In this document: piece after piece, positions 31,557 to 33,795 of the stretch
Numbering within the stretch: the stretch's first letter is position 1
Layout of the letters: each line of letters opens with the position of its first letter
Source: Bacillota bacterium
Lineage (GTDB): Bacteria > Bacillota > Clostridia > Christensenellales > Aristaeellaceae
DNA: 33,795 nucleotides
Assembly (NCBI GenBank): GCA_023460055.1
Contig: JAEWRJ010000174.1
Coordinates: forward strand, 1-33,795
Reading direction: 5' to 3'
The notes under the pieces: generated by a model
What the model saw: only the letters and a program-made list of their open reading frames with translations
Databases searched by the model: none
What the model was told of the DNA's origin: nothing
Translations under genes and position numbers: made by a program

Positions 31557-33746
31557 ATGAACGGAACATACAATGGCAAAAACTGGCGCGGCAGGCTGAT
31601 ATGCCTGCTGCTGGCGATGGCGCTGCTGTCGCCCGGGCTAGGCGCTGAGGCGGAGGCATTATCCGCCAAGTATATGTACACCACGCTCAGCAACGTGATG
31701 TTCCGCCCGCAGCCCGGCACCAGCGATTATATCGACCGGCTGCCCTCGGGCTGGCCGCTTGAGCGCCTGAGCGAGACCACGGTCAACGGTGATCTGTGGT
31801 ACCAGGTAAAAGCAAAAAGCACGCCCACCTTCCCCAGCAGGGAATACACGGGCTACGTGCGCGCCAATGTGGTGCGCATGATGACCGCCGCTGAGGAGAC
31901 CGCCTACCTCTCGGGAGCAGGCGTGACCCCAGTTCCCACGGGCATCGTGACCCCCACAGAAGCCCCCGCCGAACAAAGCGGCTATGTCAAGCTGAACAAG
32001 CATAATGTCAACCTGCGGCGCACGCCCGGCGGCGAGAGCATGACGCAGATCCCCATCAACACCATCCTGCCCTTCTACGGCCTTCCCCTGACCCGCGCGG
32101 GCTACCAGTGGGTATACGTGGTATACAACGGCATCTGGGGCTATGTGCGCGGCGACTGCTATACTTTTACGGACGCTTCGGGCAATCCCGCCCCCGCTCC
32201 CTCGTCCCAGCCCACCCCTCCGCCCTCCGGCGCGACGGAGCCGCCCGTCATCAGCCCCGCGGGCACCATCCGCCTGACCAAGGGCGGGGTCAACCTGCGC
32301 AAGACCCCCGGCGGTGAAAGCCTCCTGCAAATGCCCAATGGCATGACGCTGAACTATTCCGGCCAGCCCGTCTCCTACGGCGGTTATCAGTGGGTCTATG
32401 CCCAGCACCCCGCGACAGGCACCTGGGGCTATGTGCGCAGTGACTGCTATGTGATCGTCACCTCGGGCGGGGATCCCACGCCAACCACGCCGCCTGCCGG
32501 CAGCGTCGGCTATATCATCACAACCATCGGCAGCCTGAACGTGCGCACAGCGCCCAGCCTGAACGCCACCACCTTCACCCAGCTGCCCAACGCAGGCGTC
32601 ACCTTCCCCTACAGGGGTATCGTGAGCGGCGGCGGACGCGAGTGGTACCACATTACCTACAACAGCCGCAGCGCCTATATCCTGACGGCTTACGCGCGCG
32701 TCACCACAGCCGTCCCGACGGCAACCCCCGGCATCCCCACCCCCACCGTTAACCCGGCTGATCTGTCCAGCACCGCCATCACCACGATGGACCGCGTGCT
32801 GGTGCGTGCGGAAGGCAATGCCAGCGCCCGCACGCTGACCATCCTGTACACCAAAAACAGCGTTGCCAAGCTGACCGGCCTGACCAACGCAAGCGGCGGC
32901 TACACCTGGCGGCAGGTAAACGCGGGCGGCGTGACCGGATGGATCAGGGGCGACCTGCTGCGCATCCTCACCAAGTTGGAAGAAGCGCAGCTAAATAACA
33001 CAGGCAACCCCAACCTGCCCCAGGAGGCCACTTACCGCACCCTGCGCCGCGGCGATAAGGGGACGGATGTCACCCGCCTGCAGACCGAGCTGTCGAACTT
33101 AGGCTTCCTGCCGGCCAGCGCCGTCACGGGTACATATACAATTGAAACATCCGAGGCCGTCAAGGCCTACCAGCGCGCCGCCGGGCTGGCGGTGGACGGC
33201 GTAGCCGGCCCCCTGACCCAGCACAGAATGTACGGCACGGTCCCGGTCGGCTCCAACAACCCCGGCGGCACGGTCGACCCCTCCCTCTACCCCATTGAAA
33301 AGGAAGCCTGGACCGTGGTCAACAATGTATGGCAGCGCGGCATGACCGCCGTGCTGACCGACGTGAAGACAGGCCTCAGTTTCCGAGCCAAGCGCTGGGC
33401 CGGCGGTTCACACGCGGACGTCGAGCCGCTGACCGCCGCCGATACAGCCGTTATGTGCCGCATCTTCGGCGTCACCAGCGCCCAGCAGATCGCGGATAAG
33501 AATCTCTATCAGCGCAAAGCCACCTGGGTCACCGTCGCCGGCCATACCTACGCCGCCTCCGTATACGGCGTGCCGCACAACTACCCGGCCGGCGATACCA
33601 TCGCCAACAATGACTTCAACGGCCAGTTCTGCGTGCACTTCGTCGGATCCACCACGCACAACAACCCCAATACCCCCGACACGGATCACCAGAAAGCTAT
33701 TCAGGAGGCCTATGACAAGTTCCCGGCCGTTCCCGGAAAGAAGTAA
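31557..33746 (+). CDS. Exported multi-SH3, peptidoglycan-binding protein with unrecognised C-terminal domain
   Basis: 729 residues from the ATG behind TTGAGGTG. A signal peptide covers about 1-33. Five bacterial SH3-like units follow: about 39-108, 141-205, 236-300, 318-382 and 405-471. The second and third are the most alike (VNLRRTPGGES and VNLRKTPGGES, each ending GYVRGDCY or GYVRSDCY). Thr/Pro-rich linkers separate them. A PG_binding_1 domain lies at about 493-560. The final 150 residues (579-729) form a compact domain with GLSFRAKRWAGGSHADVEP, then GQFCVHF (689-695) and a DTDHQ near the end, which I have seen in other clostridial wall proteins but cannot name. It is likely to work in the cell wall, possibly as an enzyme. 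Confidence 0.85.
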   Translation: MNGTYNGKNWRGRLICLLLAMALLSPGLGAEAEALSAKYMYTTLSNVMFRPQPGTSDYIDRLPSGWPLERLSETTVNGDLWYQVKAKSTPTFPSREYTGYVRANVVRMMTAAEETAYLSGAGVTPVPTGIVTPTEAPAEQSGYVKLNKHNVNLRRTPGGESMTQIPINTILPFYGLPLTRAGYQWVYVVYNGIWGYVRGDCYTFTDASGNPAPAPSSQPTPPPSGATEPPVISPAGTIRLTKGGVNLRKTPGGESLLQMPNGMTLNYSGQPVSYGGYQWVYAQHPATGTWGYVRSDCYVIVTSGGDPTPTTPPAGSVGYIITTIGSLNVRTAPSLNATTFTQLPNAGVTFPYRGIVSGGGREWYHITYNSRSAYILTAYARVTTAVPTATPGIPTPTVNPADLSSTAITTMDRVLVRAEGNASARTLTILYTKNSVAKLTGLTNASGGYTWRQVNAGGVTGWIRGDLLRILTKLEEAQLNNTGNPNLPQEATYRTLRRGDKGTDVTRLQTELSNLGFLPASAVTGTYTIETSEAVKAYQRAAGLAVDGVAGPLTQHRMYGTVPVGSNNPGGTVDPSLYPIEKEAWTVVNNVWQRGMTAVLTDVKTGLSFRAKRWAGGSHADVEPLTAADTAVMCRIFGVTSAQQIADKNLYQRKATWVTVAGHTYAASVYGVPHNYPAGDTIANNDFNGQFCVHFVGSTTHNNPNTPDTDHQKAIQEAYDKFPAVPGKK

Positions 33747-33795
33747 CAAGGGCAATCAGGCGGATTGCCTCATCATCGGCGGCGGGGCCTCAGGC
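33712..33795 (+). CDS. Start of an NAD(P)/FAD-dependent oxidoreductase (HI0933/BaiN-like), cut by the window end
   Basis: Only 28 codons are present. A leader of 17 residues is followed by DCLIIGGGASG, a dinucleotide-binding FAD fingerprint of the aminoacetone oxidase-like (BaiN/HI0933) family. The only in-frame start is the ATG at 33712, which overlaps the previous gene by 35 bases and has AGGAGG just 3 bases upstream, a tight spacing. The frame is open to the last base of the window. Confidence 0.6.
   Translation, partial: MTSSRPFPERSNKGNQADCLIIGGGASG

Overview
The window is GC-rich chromosomal DNA, densely packed, that looks like a Gram-positive anaerobe of class Clostridia (Bacillota). 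Supporting signs are strong AGGAGG-type ribosome binding sites, consensus TTGACA/TATAAT-like promoters, a tryptophan T-box leader, the rpmE-DUF1385-prmC-prfA order, an electron-bifurcating NfnAB pair, and exported SH3/peptidoglycan-binding proteins with Thr-Pro-rich linkers. A lineage such as Christensenellales or Oscillospirales would fit, but this cannot be settled by reading. No phage, insertion sequence, CRISPR array or rRNA was seen.

Layout. 1-2473 (minus): a CapA-like exported protein followed by nfnA and the start of nfnB. 2597-5669 (plus): promoter, Trp T-box with terminator, a 27-codon leader ORF, then a three-gene ABC transporter (binding protein, permease, ATPase) interpreted as TrpXYZ. 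5684-5806: an intergenic repeat cluster. 5826-8740 (plus): a large FAD-dependent dehydrogenase and a GH27 alpha-galactosidase-like enzyme. 8777-9030: a two-tRNA unit (initiator and elongator Met) with its own promoter and terminator. 9333-11329 (plus): an exported FMN/FAD reductase with promoter and terminator. 11346-20301 (minus): an alanine aminotransferase; the rpmE-DUF1385-prmC-prfA translation cluster ending in a small membrane-anchored peptidoglycan-binding protein; and the trkA-trkH potassium uptake pair followed by a DsrE-like protein.

20428-21075 (plus) encodes a DsbA-family oxidoreductase facing a minus-strand group: polyphosphate kinase 2, a Gfo/Idh/MocA oxidoreductase and a zinc alcohol dehydrogenase. 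Upstream of these lies a 15-codon scar that reads as the C-terminus of a carbohydrate ABC permease, then a DUF1801 gene. 24822-28867 (plus) holds argS, dapF and purA, ending in a bidirectional terminator. 28922-31412 (minus) holds a DUF1541 (YdhK-like) exported protein and a phosphohexomutase. 31478-33746 (plus) is a large exported multi-SH3 protein with a C-terminal domain I do not recognise, overlapping the start of an FAD-dependent oxidoreductase that runs off the end.

Most of the window is housekeeping. The least ordinary parts are the T-box plus leader ORF before the transporter, the unrecognised C-terminal domain of the SH3 protein, the exported flavin reductase, the permease scar, and the variant residues around the GGQ motif of release factor 1. 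I found no convincing evidence of a wholly new multi-gene system.
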